Below are positions 1 to 6,956 of a stretch of 14,821 nucleotides of DNA, in pieces. Source of the DNA: a bacterium (lineage in GTDB: Archaea; Thermoproteota; Nitrososphaeria; Nitrososphaerales; CADDZS01); contig DAIDAB010000034.1 of assembly GCA_027310845.1 (NCBI GenBank), forward strand, positions 1 to 14,821. The letters are read 5' to 3'. Position 1 is the first letter of the stretch. Each line of letters begins with the position of its first letter. The notes under the pieces were generated by a model. It saw only the letters and a list, made by a program, of their open reading frames with translations, was not told the DNA's origin and did not search any database. A program made the position numbers and the translations under genes.

Positions 1-267
1 GCATTAAAAAGAATGACCGAAGAAGGACTTGAAACGCCTTATTTCTCGGCCCCATTCTTCGGGGAACTGAGCGTAAAGACAAACATCTCTTCACAAGAGA
101 TTACGAAATCCCTTGTGAAGTATGGAATCCTGGGTGGACTTCCACTTGGGAGATTCTATGAGCAGTTGAATCAGGTTTCCTTGTTCTCTTTCAATGAGAC
201 GCACTCGGTCGCCGACATTGAGAAACTTGTCACTGCATTGAAGGATAATGAGAAACTCACTAGGTGA
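1..267 (+). CDS. gcvPA: Glycine dehydrogenase (decarboxylating) subunit 1, C-terminal part (partial)
   Basis: This is the C-terminal 88 residues of the N-terminal-type half of the glycine cleavage P-protein; the gene begins before the window and its frame is open from base 1. Family knowledge: in many archaea and some bacteria the PLP-dependent P-protein is split into two subunits, and together they decarboxylate glycine and pass the aminomethyl group to the lipoyl H-protein. Visible support is the tail motif GILGGLPLGRFY (about residues 42-53 of the fragment), the following ETHSVADIEKLVTALK, which matches the usual closing helix, and the gcvPB gene directly behind it. The TGA stop at 265-267 overlaps the proposed GTG start of gcvPB by 4 bases, so the two subunits are probably translationally coupled. 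Confidence 0.9.
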   Translation, partial: ALKRMTEEGLETPYFSAPFFGELSVKTNISSQEITKSLVKYGILGGLPLGRFYEQLNQVSLFSFNETHSVADIEKLVTALKDNEKLTR

Positions 268-1784
268 GAAGATTGTTGAGATTCAGGCAAGCAATTTGGG
301 AAGAACCCATGTTGAATGAGCTTTCAAGAACAGGCAGAATCGGATTCTCTCTTCCAGAGATCCCCAAGTCTATGCGAGTAAATGTCGAAGATCTCTCAAA
401 GGTAATCCCAGACGCCATGCTCCGCACAAGTAATCTTGACTTGCCCCAGCTTTCTGAACCAGAAGTTCTTCGGCATTATGTGCGACTCTCCCAGATGAAC
501 TTCGCAATAGACGTTGGCATGTATCCTTTGGGCAGCTGCACAATGAAATACAATCCAAAAGTTTCTCAGCGCATTGCTCGCAATTCCAAGATAGCGAATC
601 TGCACCCATATCAAGATGAGGAGACCATCCAAGGAGCCCTTGAGATCCTCTATGAGTTAGAGCGTATGCTTTGCGAGATTACAGGGATGGATGAAATCTC
701 ACTTCAACCTGCTGCTGGCGCTCAAGGCGAATACGTGGGAGCTCTTATGATGAAGAGCTATTTGCACGACAAAGGGATGCAAGAAAAGGATGAGATGCTT
801 GTACCTGATTCCGCCCACGGCACCAATCCTGCTAGCGCCACAATGGCGGGATTCAAAGTTGTCAAGATACCCTCTTCTGAACAAGGAATCGTAACAGCCG
901 AGGCGCTTAAGGGATTAGTCTCCCGCAAGACTGCAGGCATGATGCTCACCGTGCCCAACACGCTTGGCATCTTCGAGAGAGAAATTGTAGAAATTACTAA
1001 GACTGTGCACGAACTAGGCGGATTGATGTATTACGATGGGGCCAACATGAATGCGCTTCTGGGTAAGGTGAGGCCGGGAGACATGGACTTTGATATTGTT
1101 CATATAAATGTTCACAAGACTTTCGCCACCCCTCACGGCGGTGGCGGTCCAGGAGCAGGGCCCGTCGGAGTATCTTCAGCTCTGGCAGAATATCTGCCAA
1201 TCCCACGCATTGTTAGAAAAGGCGAAATGTTCTCCCTGGATTACGACAGACCAAAGAGTATTGGAGCGATAAAATCATTTTACGGGAACACAGCGGTCCT
1301 TGTTAGGGCGTATTGCTATATATTGTCCCTTGGAAGAGATGGTTTGAAGACCGCATCTGAACAAGCGGTACTCTCGTCAAACTACTTGTTGTCTCTTCTA
1401 GACGATGAATCTTATTCTTCCACAACGATAGGCGTTCCGTCGAAGCATGAATTTGTGGTCAGTGCTTCGCCGCTCAAGAGGCGAACGGGCGTTTCGGCCG
1501 GCGACGTAGCAAAAGCAATTCTTGATTCAGGCAAACATTCGCCTACTACCTACTTCCCCTTGATAGTGAGTGAAGCGTTGATGGTTGAACCGACGGAGAC
1601 TGAGCCTAGAGAGAACCTCGAGACTTATGCTGAGACACTCAACGAAATTGCGAAAAGGGCTCAAGAGTCAAAGACTGAGCTCTTGTCGGCACCACACAAC
1701 ACTGCGATAGGAAGACTTGACGAATACCGCGCCTCGCACCCAAATACGATGATTTTGAACTGGAAAGAGTTGAAAGCGCGTTAA
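264..1784 (+). CDS. gcvPB: Glycine dehydrogenase (decarboxylating) subunit 2
   Basis: The C-terminal-type subunit of the split glycine cleavage P-protein, 506 residues, close to the usual family length. It carries the PLP lysine: K285 in the motif INVHKTFATPHGGGGPGAGP (281-300), preceded by the YYDGANMNALLG segment (256-267) typical of this fold. The N-terminal FRQAIWEEPML also matches archaeal and bacterial GcvPB. The enzyme works with GcvPA (upstream, overlapping 4 bases), GcvH and GcvT, and the last two are not in the window. The start is uncertain: GTG at 264 gives the overlap, while TTG at 273 or 276 lies a better distance behind the AGGTGAG at 262-268 and still keeps the conserved FRQA start. 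The next gene begins one base after the stop codon. Confidence 0.95.
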   Translation: MRRLLRFRQAIWEEPMLNELSRTGRIGFSLPEIPKSMRVNVEDLSKVIPDAMLRTSNLDLPQLSEPEVLRHYVRLSQMNFAIDVGMYPLGSCTMKYNPKVSQRIARNSKIANLHPYQDEETIQGALEILYELERMLCEITGMDEISLQPAAGAQGEYVGALMMKSYLHDKGMQEKDEMLVPDSAHGTNPASATMAGFKVVKIPSSEQGIVTAEALKGLVSRKTAGMMLTVPNTLGIFEREIVEITKTVHELGGLMYYDGANMNALLGKVRPGDMDFDIVHINVHKTFATPHGGGGPGAGPVGVSSALAEYLPIPRIVRKGEMFSLDYDRPKSIGAIKSFYGNTAVLVRAYCYILSLGRDGLKTASEQAVLSSNYLLSLLDDESYSSTTIGVPSKHEFVVSASPLKRRTGVSAGDVAKAILDSGKHSPTTYFPLIVSEALMVEPTETEPRENLETYAETLNEIAKRAQESKTELLSAPHNTAIGRLDEYRASHPNTMILNWKELKAR

Positions 1785-1785
1785 T

Positions 1786-2175
1786 ATGCCTCTTTCCAAA
1801 GCATTGGAGCCCCAACGTCGCATCTTAGGGAAAGTTGGCAGAAAGAGAAAGCAATCGAGATTCCCTCCTCGTAATAGGCAGGAAAGAAAGAAGATTGCAA
1901 AAAATCAAATAGCAAAGCTTCTCGAGTTAGCGCTGAGCGAGCTCCCATCGAATGGCCGTCAGGCTGAAAGACATGCATCGATTGCCTGGGCCCTTGCTAC
2001 AAGATTCAATGTAAGGCTTAGAGAAAAACGGTTACTGTTCTGCCATTACTGCAAGCAATTCATTGTGCCTCCGACAACAGCAAGATACAGGCTGAGCCGT
2101 CGCAGGGTCGGAATAAACATTACATGCTTCAGATGTGGAAGAACGTACCGAAAGCTCTTTTCAAAGGCTAAATAG
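1786..2175 (+). CDS. rnp4: Ribonuclease P protein component 4 (Rpp21/Rpr2 family)
   Basis: Protein of 129 residues, matching the archaeal Rnp4 size. Family knowledge: Rnp4 binds the specificity domain of RNase P RNA together with Rpp29 and helps cleave the 5' leader from pre-tRNA. Visible support: a basic, helical N-terminal half (residues 15-80, with an RNRQERKKIAKNQI stretch) and a zinc ribbon made by C86/C89 (FCHYCKQF) and C114/C117 (ITCFRCGRTYR), with the arginine-rich segment ARYRLSRRRVGIN between them, where the family usually reads R-x-R. The ATG follows the gcvPB stop by a single base, so it probably relies on read-through transcription and translation from the glycine-cleavage genes. 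It is followed by ribosomal protein genes, which suits its role. Confidence 0.85.
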   Translation: MPLSKALEPQRRILGKVGRKRKQSRFPPRNRQERKKIAKNQIAKLLELALSELPSNGRQAERHASIAWALATRFNVRLREKRLLFCHYCKQFIVPPTTARYRLSRRRVGINITCFRCGRTYRKLFSKAK

Positions 2176-2191
2176 AGCCGCCGAATAGGCC

Positions 2192-2199
2192 TTATAATA
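2192..2199 (+). promoter_or_regulatory. TATA-like box upstream of rps19e
   Basis: TTATAATA lies in the 73-base gap between rnp4 and rps19e. Archaeal transcription would start about 25 bases downstream, near 2220, giving a leader of some 25-30 bases that contains the GAGG at about 2235-2238 before the ATG at 2249. This suggests the ribosomal-protein run has its own promoter apart from the gcvP genes. Assigned by eye only. Confidence 0.45.
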
Positions 2200-2248
2200 C
2201 TCGAAAAGGACACTCCAGAACTCCATTCAGAAGATGAGGATATGAAAT

Positions 2249-2704
2249 ATGACCACTGTTCATGACGTTCCACAACAAATTCTGATCGCAAGAATTGCCG
2301 ATCATCTAAGACATGTTTCCCAGGTGGCTCCACCCCAGTGGGCGGCCTACGCCAAGACAGGCTCTCATACGCAGAGGCAGCCTGCCGAGAAAGATTGGTG
2401 GTATACGCGCTGTGCTTCTCTCCTGAGAAAAATCTATGTCCACGGTCCCGTCGGTTTGAGTCAGCTCGAAAGTGACTATGGGGGAAGAAAGGAGATAGGA
2501 TATTTCCCAGGACATCATCGCGACGCTGGAGGTTCTGCTGTTAGAAAGGCCATCCAGCAGCTAGAGTCCGCAGGACTGGTCGCAAAACAAGGTAAGAAAG
2601 GCAGAATACTCACAGGCAAGGCAGTGAGTCTGCTAGACCGGCAGAGTACTGAGATCCTGAAAGAGGTCGCAAAAACGAGGCCTGAACTTGCCAAGTATTT
2701 GTAG
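2249..2704 (+). CDS. rps19e: 30S ribosomal protein S19e
   Basis: Protein of 151 residues, the usual length for archaeal S19e, a small-subunit protein found in archaea and eukaryotes but not bacteria. Family knowledge: it sits in the head of the small subunit, and its eukaryotic counterpart is needed for late 18S rRNA maturation. Visible signatures are WWYTRCASLLRKIY (50-63), the GPVGLSQL segment, YGGRK (77-81) followed by a GHH where the family has a conserved histidine, and the recognition helix SAVRKAIQQLESAGLV (96-111) ending in the GR-x-LT turn. The ATG at 2249 has a GAGG about ten bases upstream; the ATG at 2242 is out of frame. It leads a compact run with the PDCD5-like gene, rpl39e and rpl31e, a grouping I recall from other archaea. 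Confidence 0.93.
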   Translation: MTTVHDVPQQILIARIADHLRHVSQVAPPQWAAYAKTGSHTQRQPAEKDWWYTRCASLLRKIYVHGPVGLSQLESDYGGRKEIGYFPGHHRDAGGSAVRKAIQQLESAGLVAKQGKKGRILTGKAVSLLDRQSTEILKEVAKTRPELAKYL

Positions 2705-2717
2705 GATGGATAATCCT
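2703..2717 (+). repeat. Short inverted repeat at the rps19e stop codon
   Basis: AGGAT-GGATA-ATCCT is a perfect 5-bp inverted repeat with a 5-base loop that overlaps the rps19e TAG (2702-2704). It could fold as a small hairpin in the mRNA between rps19e and the next gene. No U-run follows, so it does not look like a terminator, and a stem this short may be chance. Confidence 0.25.
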
Positions 2718-2746
2718 CTAGCCATTTGACACAACGAACAGCCTTG

Positions 2747-3058
2747 ATGGAAGCCAATTACATGTCGCCTGAAGACAATTCTGATTCAGCCGCAAGACAA
2801 AGGAGTAATGCGGAACAGGAACGGCAATCAAAAGCCGCTAGAGAGCAAATGCTGCGACTCGTCTTCTCGTCGGAAGCGAGAGAGAGAGTGAATAACATCA
2901 GAATGGTGAAGCCAGAGCTCGCTGCTTCTGTAGAAAACCAAGTGTTTCAGCTCGCTGCCTCTGGCCGGCTCAGAAAGCAAATAACGGATCAAGAGCTGAA
3001 GGAGATGTTGAGCTCCTTCCAACAGCCGAAGCGCGAATTTAGGATAAATTGGAAGTAA
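2747..3058 (+). CDS. PDCD5-family DNA-binding protein
   Basis: A small basic helical protein of the PDCD5/TFAR19 family, about 103 residues from this start. Archaeal members bind nucleic acid and usually sit beside rps19e and rpl39e; their exact role is unsettled. Visible support: a charged N-terminal helix (QERQSKAAREQML), then the family core with SSEARERVNNIRMVKPELA, SVENQVFQLAASGRL and ITDQELKEMLSSF, and a tail ending FRINWK, where relatives have REFxIxxK. The start is uncertain. TTG 2726 is also in frame, and ATG 2762 would trim five residues and has a weak GGAAG about nine bases ahead. I chose 2747 because relatives have a longer N-terminal helix. The gene follows rps19e by 42 bases. 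Confidence 0.85.
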   Translation: MEANYMSPEDNSDSAARQRSNAEQERQSKAAREQMLRLVFSSEARERVNNIRMVKPELAASVENQVFQLAASGRLRKQITDQELKEMLSSFQQPKREFRINWK

Positions 3059-3080
3059 CATCAGTAGAATGTGGTAGAAC

Positions 3081-3236
3081 ATGAGCAAAAAAACTTCGGG
3101 AATAAAGAAAAGGTTGCTGCGAATGAGACGACAGGCATATCCGGTGCCAACTTGGGTAATTGCCAAGACTAAGCAAAAGGTGCGCACTCATCCACAGCAA
3201 AGACAGTGGAGACGACAGAAGCTCAACGTAAAGTAA
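3081..3236 (+). CDS. rpl39e: 50S ribosomal protein L39e
   Basis: A 51-residue, strongly basic protein found by reading the gap between the PDCD5-like gene and rpl31e. It starts MSKKTSGIKKRLLRMRRQ and continues with PVPTWVIAKT and the tail PQQRQWRRQKLNVK, the hallmark L39e pattern (P-x-P-x-W-V near the middle, RRxWRR-x-KL near the end). L39e is the smallest large-subunit protein and lines the peptide exit tunnel; it occurs in archaea and eukaryotes only. ATG 3081 and TAA 3234-3236 bound it. It lies 22 bases after the PDCD5-like stop and 32 bases before rpl31e, so all are probably co-transcribed. Confidence 0.93.
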   Translation: MSKKTSGIKKRLLRMRRQAYPVPTWVIAKTKQKVRTHPQQRQWRRQKLNVK

Positions 3237-3268
3237 AGGTAAATTGGAAAAGGAGATAGAATTCAGAA

Positions 3269-3793
3269 ATGCCAGAAATGGAAATTGAGCTCGAAAGAGT
3301 GTACAACGTGCCGCTTTCGCGGGCATGGATAGCACCCCGACACAGGAGAGTCGTTAGAGCGGTTAATGTGCTAAGAGAATTTGCCGAGCGACATATGAAA
3401 TCGTCGGATATAAAGATCGATTCGGAGCTTAATGAGACTCTATGGAAAAGAGGGATAACAAAACCACCGCGAAGGATAACAGTGAAGATGACAAAGGACG
3501 AAGACGGGCTGGTAACAATCTCGCTTCCCAAGGCTGTTAAGGAAGAAGCGGAAAAGATAGAGAAAAAGCCAGAAGTAGCGCAGCTTCCTGAAGCAGTTCC
3601 GCAATTACCTGAGGCAGGAGAACAGAAAATAGAAGCTATCCCTTCCGAGAGTGCAACCCTGATCGAGGCCAAAGTCGAGGCAAAAAAGCCCACGCCTAAG
3701 AGAATTGCTCCGAAGAAAAAGCCAGTAAAGGTTTCTGCCGCAGAGAAGAAAAAGAAACCCGCGAAAAAGTCCAAGGGATCTGCGAAGAAGTAA
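3269..3793 (+). CDS. rpl31e: 50S ribosomal protein L31e with long charged C-terminal tail
   Basis: Residues 1-90 are a normal L31e: ELERVYNVPLSRAWIAPRH at the start, VNVLREFAERHM, the SDIKIDSELNETLWKRGI segment and the PPRRITVKMTKDEDGLVTISL strands. L31e sits near the exit tunnel on the large subunit. Archaeal L31e is usually about 80-100 residues; this one has 174, because a low-complexity tail (about 91-174) follows, first acidic/Pro-rich (QLPEAVPQLPEAGEQ) and then Lys/Ala-rich up to KKSKGSAKK. No stop or frame break separates core and tail. An AAGGAGA about 12 bases before ATG 3269 supports the start; ATG 3278 is an in-frame alternative. The aIF6 gene that often follows is absent; a convergent gene ends 9 bases downstream. 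Confidence 0.92.
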   Translation: MPEMEIELERVYNVPLSRAWIAPRHRRVVRAVNVLREFAERHMKSSDIKIDSELNETLWKRGITKPPRRITVKMTKDEDGLVTISLPKAVKEEAEKIEKKPEVAQLPEAVPQLPEAGEQKIEAIPSESATLIEAKVEAKKPTPKRIAPKKKPVKVSAAEKKKKPAKKSKGSAKK

Positions 3794-3802
3794 GACGACG
3801 CA

Positions 3803-4342
3803 CTATTGCACGTTTGCTTCTTTGATTTTGAACCAATTCCTGTACAATTCTGGGATAGGAGAGCCATACCATTTTTCGAAGAGTTGCCGTATCTGGGCTG
3901 CCGTCTCGACACCAGCAAGCTGTGCTTCTTCATCGGACAGCTGGTACGCGTCAACTCTGTCAGTCCTATAGAATTCTATCAAGAGTCTCGAGGATTCAGC
4001 CTTCTGCCTGAACCGATTCTCGATCACATAGTAGGTACCTATCTTTGGGCTCTTTCGGTAGGTCACCTGGACTCTGCCGTCGACTATTTTGTCCACTAGA
4101 TCTTTGATGAAGATTATTTGTTTTGGTTTGTTCTCGTATTGTTGCAAGTATTCAGGCCTCCAAAGTGTTGGAAACTTGTGAAGCGCAATCTCGACAGCTT
4201 CATTGAATGACAGGTCTTTGCCAAATTCGGCGTCCAAATCAATTTTTGCTATTTGGTCTTCGCTGACGCAGTTGCGATGCATCCATTCTTTGAATTTTCT
4301 GAAAGTGGAAGGATTCGCAAGCCCCCTTGGACCAAAAGACAT
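3803..4342 (-). CDS. ASCH/PUA-like domain protein
   Basis: Protein of 179 residues. Residues 72-175 resemble an ASCH domain, a PUA-like beta-barrel thought to bind RNA or modified nucleotides: KPKQIIFIKDLVDKIVDGRVQV followed by TYRKSPKIGTYYVIENRF gives the usual helix, G-containing turn and barrel strands, and LIEFYRTDRVDAYQLSDEEAQLAGV followed by QIRQLFEKWYG matches the closing part. The acidic residue normal in the G-x-K-x-x-E-x-R turn is replaced (GRVQVTYR, 89-96). Residues 1-70 are a separate, mostly helical region I do not recognise. ATG 4342 is preceded by GGAGTGA at a good distance. It lies 61 bases downstream of the FtsZ-like gene on the same strand, so the two may be co-transcribed. 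The domain call is by pattern; the function is unknown. Confidence 0.7.
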   Translation of the reverse strand: MSFGPRGLANPSTFRKFKEWMHRNCVSEDQIAKIDLDAEFGKDLSFNEAVEIALHKFPTLWRPEYLQQYENKPKQIIFIKDLVDKIVDGRVQVTYRKSPKIGTYYVIENRFRQKAESSRLLIEFYRTDRVDAYQLSDEEAQLAGVETAAQIRQLFEKWYGSPIPELYRNWFKIKEANVQ

Positions 4343-4403
4343 TGACTCACTCCAAGCACGCTGGTCCTTCTATGTGTCTTTCGATCGACACTGGGAAAAA
4401 CCA

Positions 4404-5462
4404 TCAAGCTTCAAGATCTGAAAGCAGCAATGGGACGTGCGAAATGGCATCTGGGTCTGGATCCAAATTTGATGTGAAGCTCCTCATAGCGAGGTCCACT
4501 GGATCGTAGTTGTCATACTTTGTGCTGGAAAAACCGGTTGCCATTATGATCGCAGTCGTGACGGCGCTGGAGTTTGCAGAGAGGCCATATTCAACTTGCA
4601 TGTCGCCCCTTCCGAGGACGCCCGAAAGACCACCTATTGATCTAACTACTTCACCCATTGTGATTGACTTGTCTGAGCAGAGATGAACAATTGATTTCAT
4701 TGCCTCCCTTTTGTCCACAGTATTGTCAAAATGGTTCACCGCATCTATCACGGCTTGCCTGCACTCTTTCCCACTCTCTCCAAGGCAGAGTACACTATAG
4801 GAACTCGTCTTTACGAAATCCACGACGTTGTTTAGTCCTACGCTGAATTCATGTTGGTCTGCAGAGCCCAAAAGCTTGTTCAGAGCTAGTGCTATCTTTT
4901 GATTGACTAGAGCAGATACATCGATGGCAGGCATCTGATTGCGAAGAAGCTCATCATTGTCGATCAAGATAACGCCTGAACTGAACCTCCTCATTTGTTT
5001 CAACGCTAGACCAGCAAAATAGTGTTTTGGCTTCTCAAAGTTGTACGGCATCACCAGGATTGAGACGACAATCGCATTCCTCTGCTTTGCTTCCTTAGCA
5101 ATTATGGGAGCCAGCCCAGATCCGACAGTTCCACCCAATCCAGCTATCATGAACACTATTTGGCTATCAGCCAGATGGCGCCTTATCTCAGGAAGCCTTG
5201 AATGCAAAAGGCCTCTGACATTGAAAGGTGTGTTCTTTCCGGTCGCCTTGGCGTCGATAAGAACCTTCTCGCCTCGGCTCACATTCGCGATGTCGTGATC
5301 ATCGCACGTCACGTAGACAAAGTGTTCAAAGAGTCTACTCTCTTTGGAAAGTTGATTTGAAATTCGGCATCCAGCACTGCCGACGCCGACAACTGCTACT
5401 GTGCGTCCATACCCGGGCTCAGAATAAGGAAATTCAGTTAATTTTCGGTCTCCAGCGGACAA
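4404..5462 (-). CDS. Divergent FtsZ/tubulin-superfamily GTPase
   Basis: Protein of 352 residues with the FtsZ layout. The T1 phosphate loop is AVVGVGSAGCRISNQL (23-38). The T4 region is AGLGGTVGSGLAPIIA (107-122), where FtsZ has AGMGGGTGTGAAP. Strand and turn ILIDNDELL (165-173) matches FtsZ's IPNDRLL. The T7 region reads GLNNVVDFVKTSS (209-221) where FtsZ has NVDFADV, so the catalytic second aspartate appears replaced by K218. There is no FtsZ-type C-terminal tail peptide. FtsZ builds division rings in bacteria and euryarchaea; thaumarchaea mainly divide with Cdv proteins and, from memory, carry divergent FtsZ homologues of uncertain role. The start is TTG 5462: there is an in-frame stop upstream and no ATG before the T1 loop. 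No clear ribosome-binding site is seen. Confidence 0.85.
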   Translation of the reverse strand: MSAGDRKLTEFPYSEPGYGRTVAVVGVGSAGCRISNQLSKESRLFEHFVYVTCDDHDIANVSRGEKVLIDAKATGKNTPFNVRGLLHSRLPEIRRHLADSQIVFMIAGLGGTVGSGLAPIIAKEAKQRNAIVVSILVMPYNFEKPKHYFAGLALKQMRRFSSGVILIDNDELLRNQMPAIDVSALVNQKIALALNKLLGSADQHEFSVGLNNVVDFVKTSSYSVLCLGESGKECRQAVIDAVNHFDNTVDKREAMKSIVHLCSDKSITMGEVVRSIGGLSGVLGRGDMQVEYGLSANSSAVTTAIIMATGFSSTKYDNYDPVDLAMRSFTSNLDPDPDAISHVPLLLSDLEA

Positions 5463-5515
5463 GGGGTGTTCAGGTCGTGAGACGAGGCGGGTTCGATTTT
5501 AATTTCGATGCTCAG

Positions 5516-5527
5516 CTAAATATGAAG
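5516..5527 (-). promoter_or_regulatory. TATA-like element upstream of the FtsZ-like gene
   Basis: On the minus strand this reads CTTCATATTTAG and lies 54-65 bases before the TTG start at 5462. A second AT-rich stretch (AAATTAAAATCG, about 5494-5505) lies closer. Either could be the TATA element for the FtsZ-like/ASCH pair. The gap is only 93 bases after the methylthiotransferase gene, so read-through is also possible. Confidence 0.3.
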
Positions 5528-5555
5528 TATTTGTCAACAAACCAATAACGACGAT

Positions 5556-6956
5556 CTACTCGACTCTCTCAATAGGGATTGTTCTGAGTGTTGAGGCCGT
5601 CACGTCAACCACTCGCACTTTGAAAAGCCTACCTACGAATCGCTCGTAGCCATCTCCAAGCTTTTCTGCTTTTAAGACACATGGTTTGTACGCGAAATTC
5701 CTTCCAATGAGAGCACCCTTTCCTATCTCATCGATGAGGATCTCGCCCTCCCATCCGAGCCAGCTTCGGTTGTTCGAAGATGCTATCTCCTTGGTGAGCT
5801 TGGTCATTCTCGCTGATCGCCCCCTGGATAGCCCCGAACTAATCTGGTCTTCCATCAAGGCAGCTTTGGTACCTTGTCTTGCCCCGAATCTCGAGATATT
5901 GACAACATCAGGTCTTGACTTTCGCAAGAGCTCCATTGATTCCTCAAACTCCGCCTCGTTCTCCGATGGAAAGCCCACAATTATGTCGGTGCTGAGTGTG
6001 AGGTTTGGAATCCGCTTGCGAAACGCATACACCGTGTCGTGATATGTATCAACGGTATAACCCCTTTGCATTTCCGTAAGAATCCTGTTGCTGCCAGATT
6101 GGACAGGCAAGTGGAGGAACTTGAAGATTTTCTCCTCACAAAATGCATCTACCAATCTGTCGAGCATCCTACCCGTGAGAAGCGGGTTCATCATGCCCAC
6201 TCTGACCATGAAATCCCCTTCGATCTCACAGACTCGCCTCAGAAGTTTCGCAAGGTCAGTCTTCGAATCTCTTCCATATGCAGAATTGTCCGTTGAAGTG
6301 AGCCACACTTCCTTGGCACCATGCGCTGCAAGATTTCTTATCTCGGAGACTATCTCGCTCTCAGGATAGCTGAACACAGTGCCCTTTACAAGCTTCACCT
6401 GGCAAAAGGTGCAACTGCTCAGGCAGCCTGAAGCAATCTCAACAATGCCCACCACTCTATTCTTTCGAGTGCGCGGCATCCCTAGCTTAATGAGTCTCGT
6501 AGGTTCGGTGGCGTTCAATTGTCTTCCAGAAAGTGCAGTTTCGAGCGCGGGCACTATTCTTTCCAAGTTGCCGGGTCCAATAAGAGTCAGGTTTGGATTA
6601 ATCTTCAGTATTTTATCCGGCTCAGCCCTTGCCAAGCAACCGGCCACCACTACGCGTTTGCCACATTGTGATGAAAGGTTCCTGATTCTTCCAAGCATTC
6701 TCTGCTCCGTTACCGATTTGACACTGCATGTCACGAGGACGCTTAGATCCGCTTCGGTCTCACAGTCAACAAGTTCATAGCCGCCACGCTCGATGAGACA
6801 GCTCAAAATCTCAGTGTCCGCAAGACTCGCGGAGCAGCCATGCCCTTCAATGTAAACCTTTGTACGGTTCCCAAGCGCCTCATAGGCACGATTCTTAATC
6901 AAAGGAATCTCATCCAAGGTTTGCCACGCCTTTTCAGACCTACTGCATCTTCCCAC
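5556..6956 (-). CDS. tRNA N6-threonylcarbamoyladenosine 2-methylthiotransferase (CDKAL1/MtaB type)
   Basis: Radical-SAM methylthiotransferase of 466 residues. Family knowledge: the archaeal/eukaryotic group adds a methylthio group to t6A37 in ANN-decoding tRNAs, using two 4Fe-4S clusters. Domains: N-terminal UPF0004 domain with cluster cysteines C41 (GHGCSAS), C77 (VTCSVK) and C107 (AGCLAR); radical-SAM core with C178/C182/C185 (SGCLSSCTFCQVKLVKG) and later HLPVQSGSNRIL and STDIIVGFPSE; C-terminal TRAM domain from about 405 (EGEILIDEIGKG). Relatives begin about ten residues before the first cysteine, so the first 30 residues from GTG 6956 may not be translated; TTG 6902 or TTG 6917 are other starts. 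MiaB, which acts on i6A, is less likely in an archaeon. Confidence 0.88.
   Translation of the reverse strand: MGRCSRSEKAWQTLDEIPLIKNRAYEALGNRTKVYIEGHGCSASLADTEILSCLIERGGYELVDCETEADLSVLVTCSVKSVTEQRMLGRIRNLSSQCGKRVVVAGCLARAEPDKILKINPNLTLIGPGNLERIVPALETALSGRQLNATEPTRLIKLGMPRTRKNRVVGIVEIASGCLSSCTFCQVKLVKGTVFSYPESEIVSEIRNLAAHGAKEVWLTSTDNSAYGRDSKTDLAKLLRRVCEIEGDFMVRVGMMNPLLTGRMLDRLVDAFCEEKIFKFLHLPVQSGSNRILTEMQRGYTVDTYHDTVYAFRKRIPNLTLSTDIIVGFPSENEAEFEESMELLRKSRPDVVNISRFGARQGTKAALMEDQISSGLSRGRSARMTKLTKEIASSNNRSWLGWEGEILIDEIGKGALIGRNFAYKPCVLKAEKLGDGYERFVGRLFKVRVVDVTASTLRTIPIERVE

Noticed and set aside
3223..3954. Long minus-strand frame (243 codons) opposite rpl31e
   Set aside because: It is the antisense shadow of L31e and its Lys-rich tail (Phe/Ser-rich translation), and crosses into the ASCH gene. 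L31e is unmistakable.
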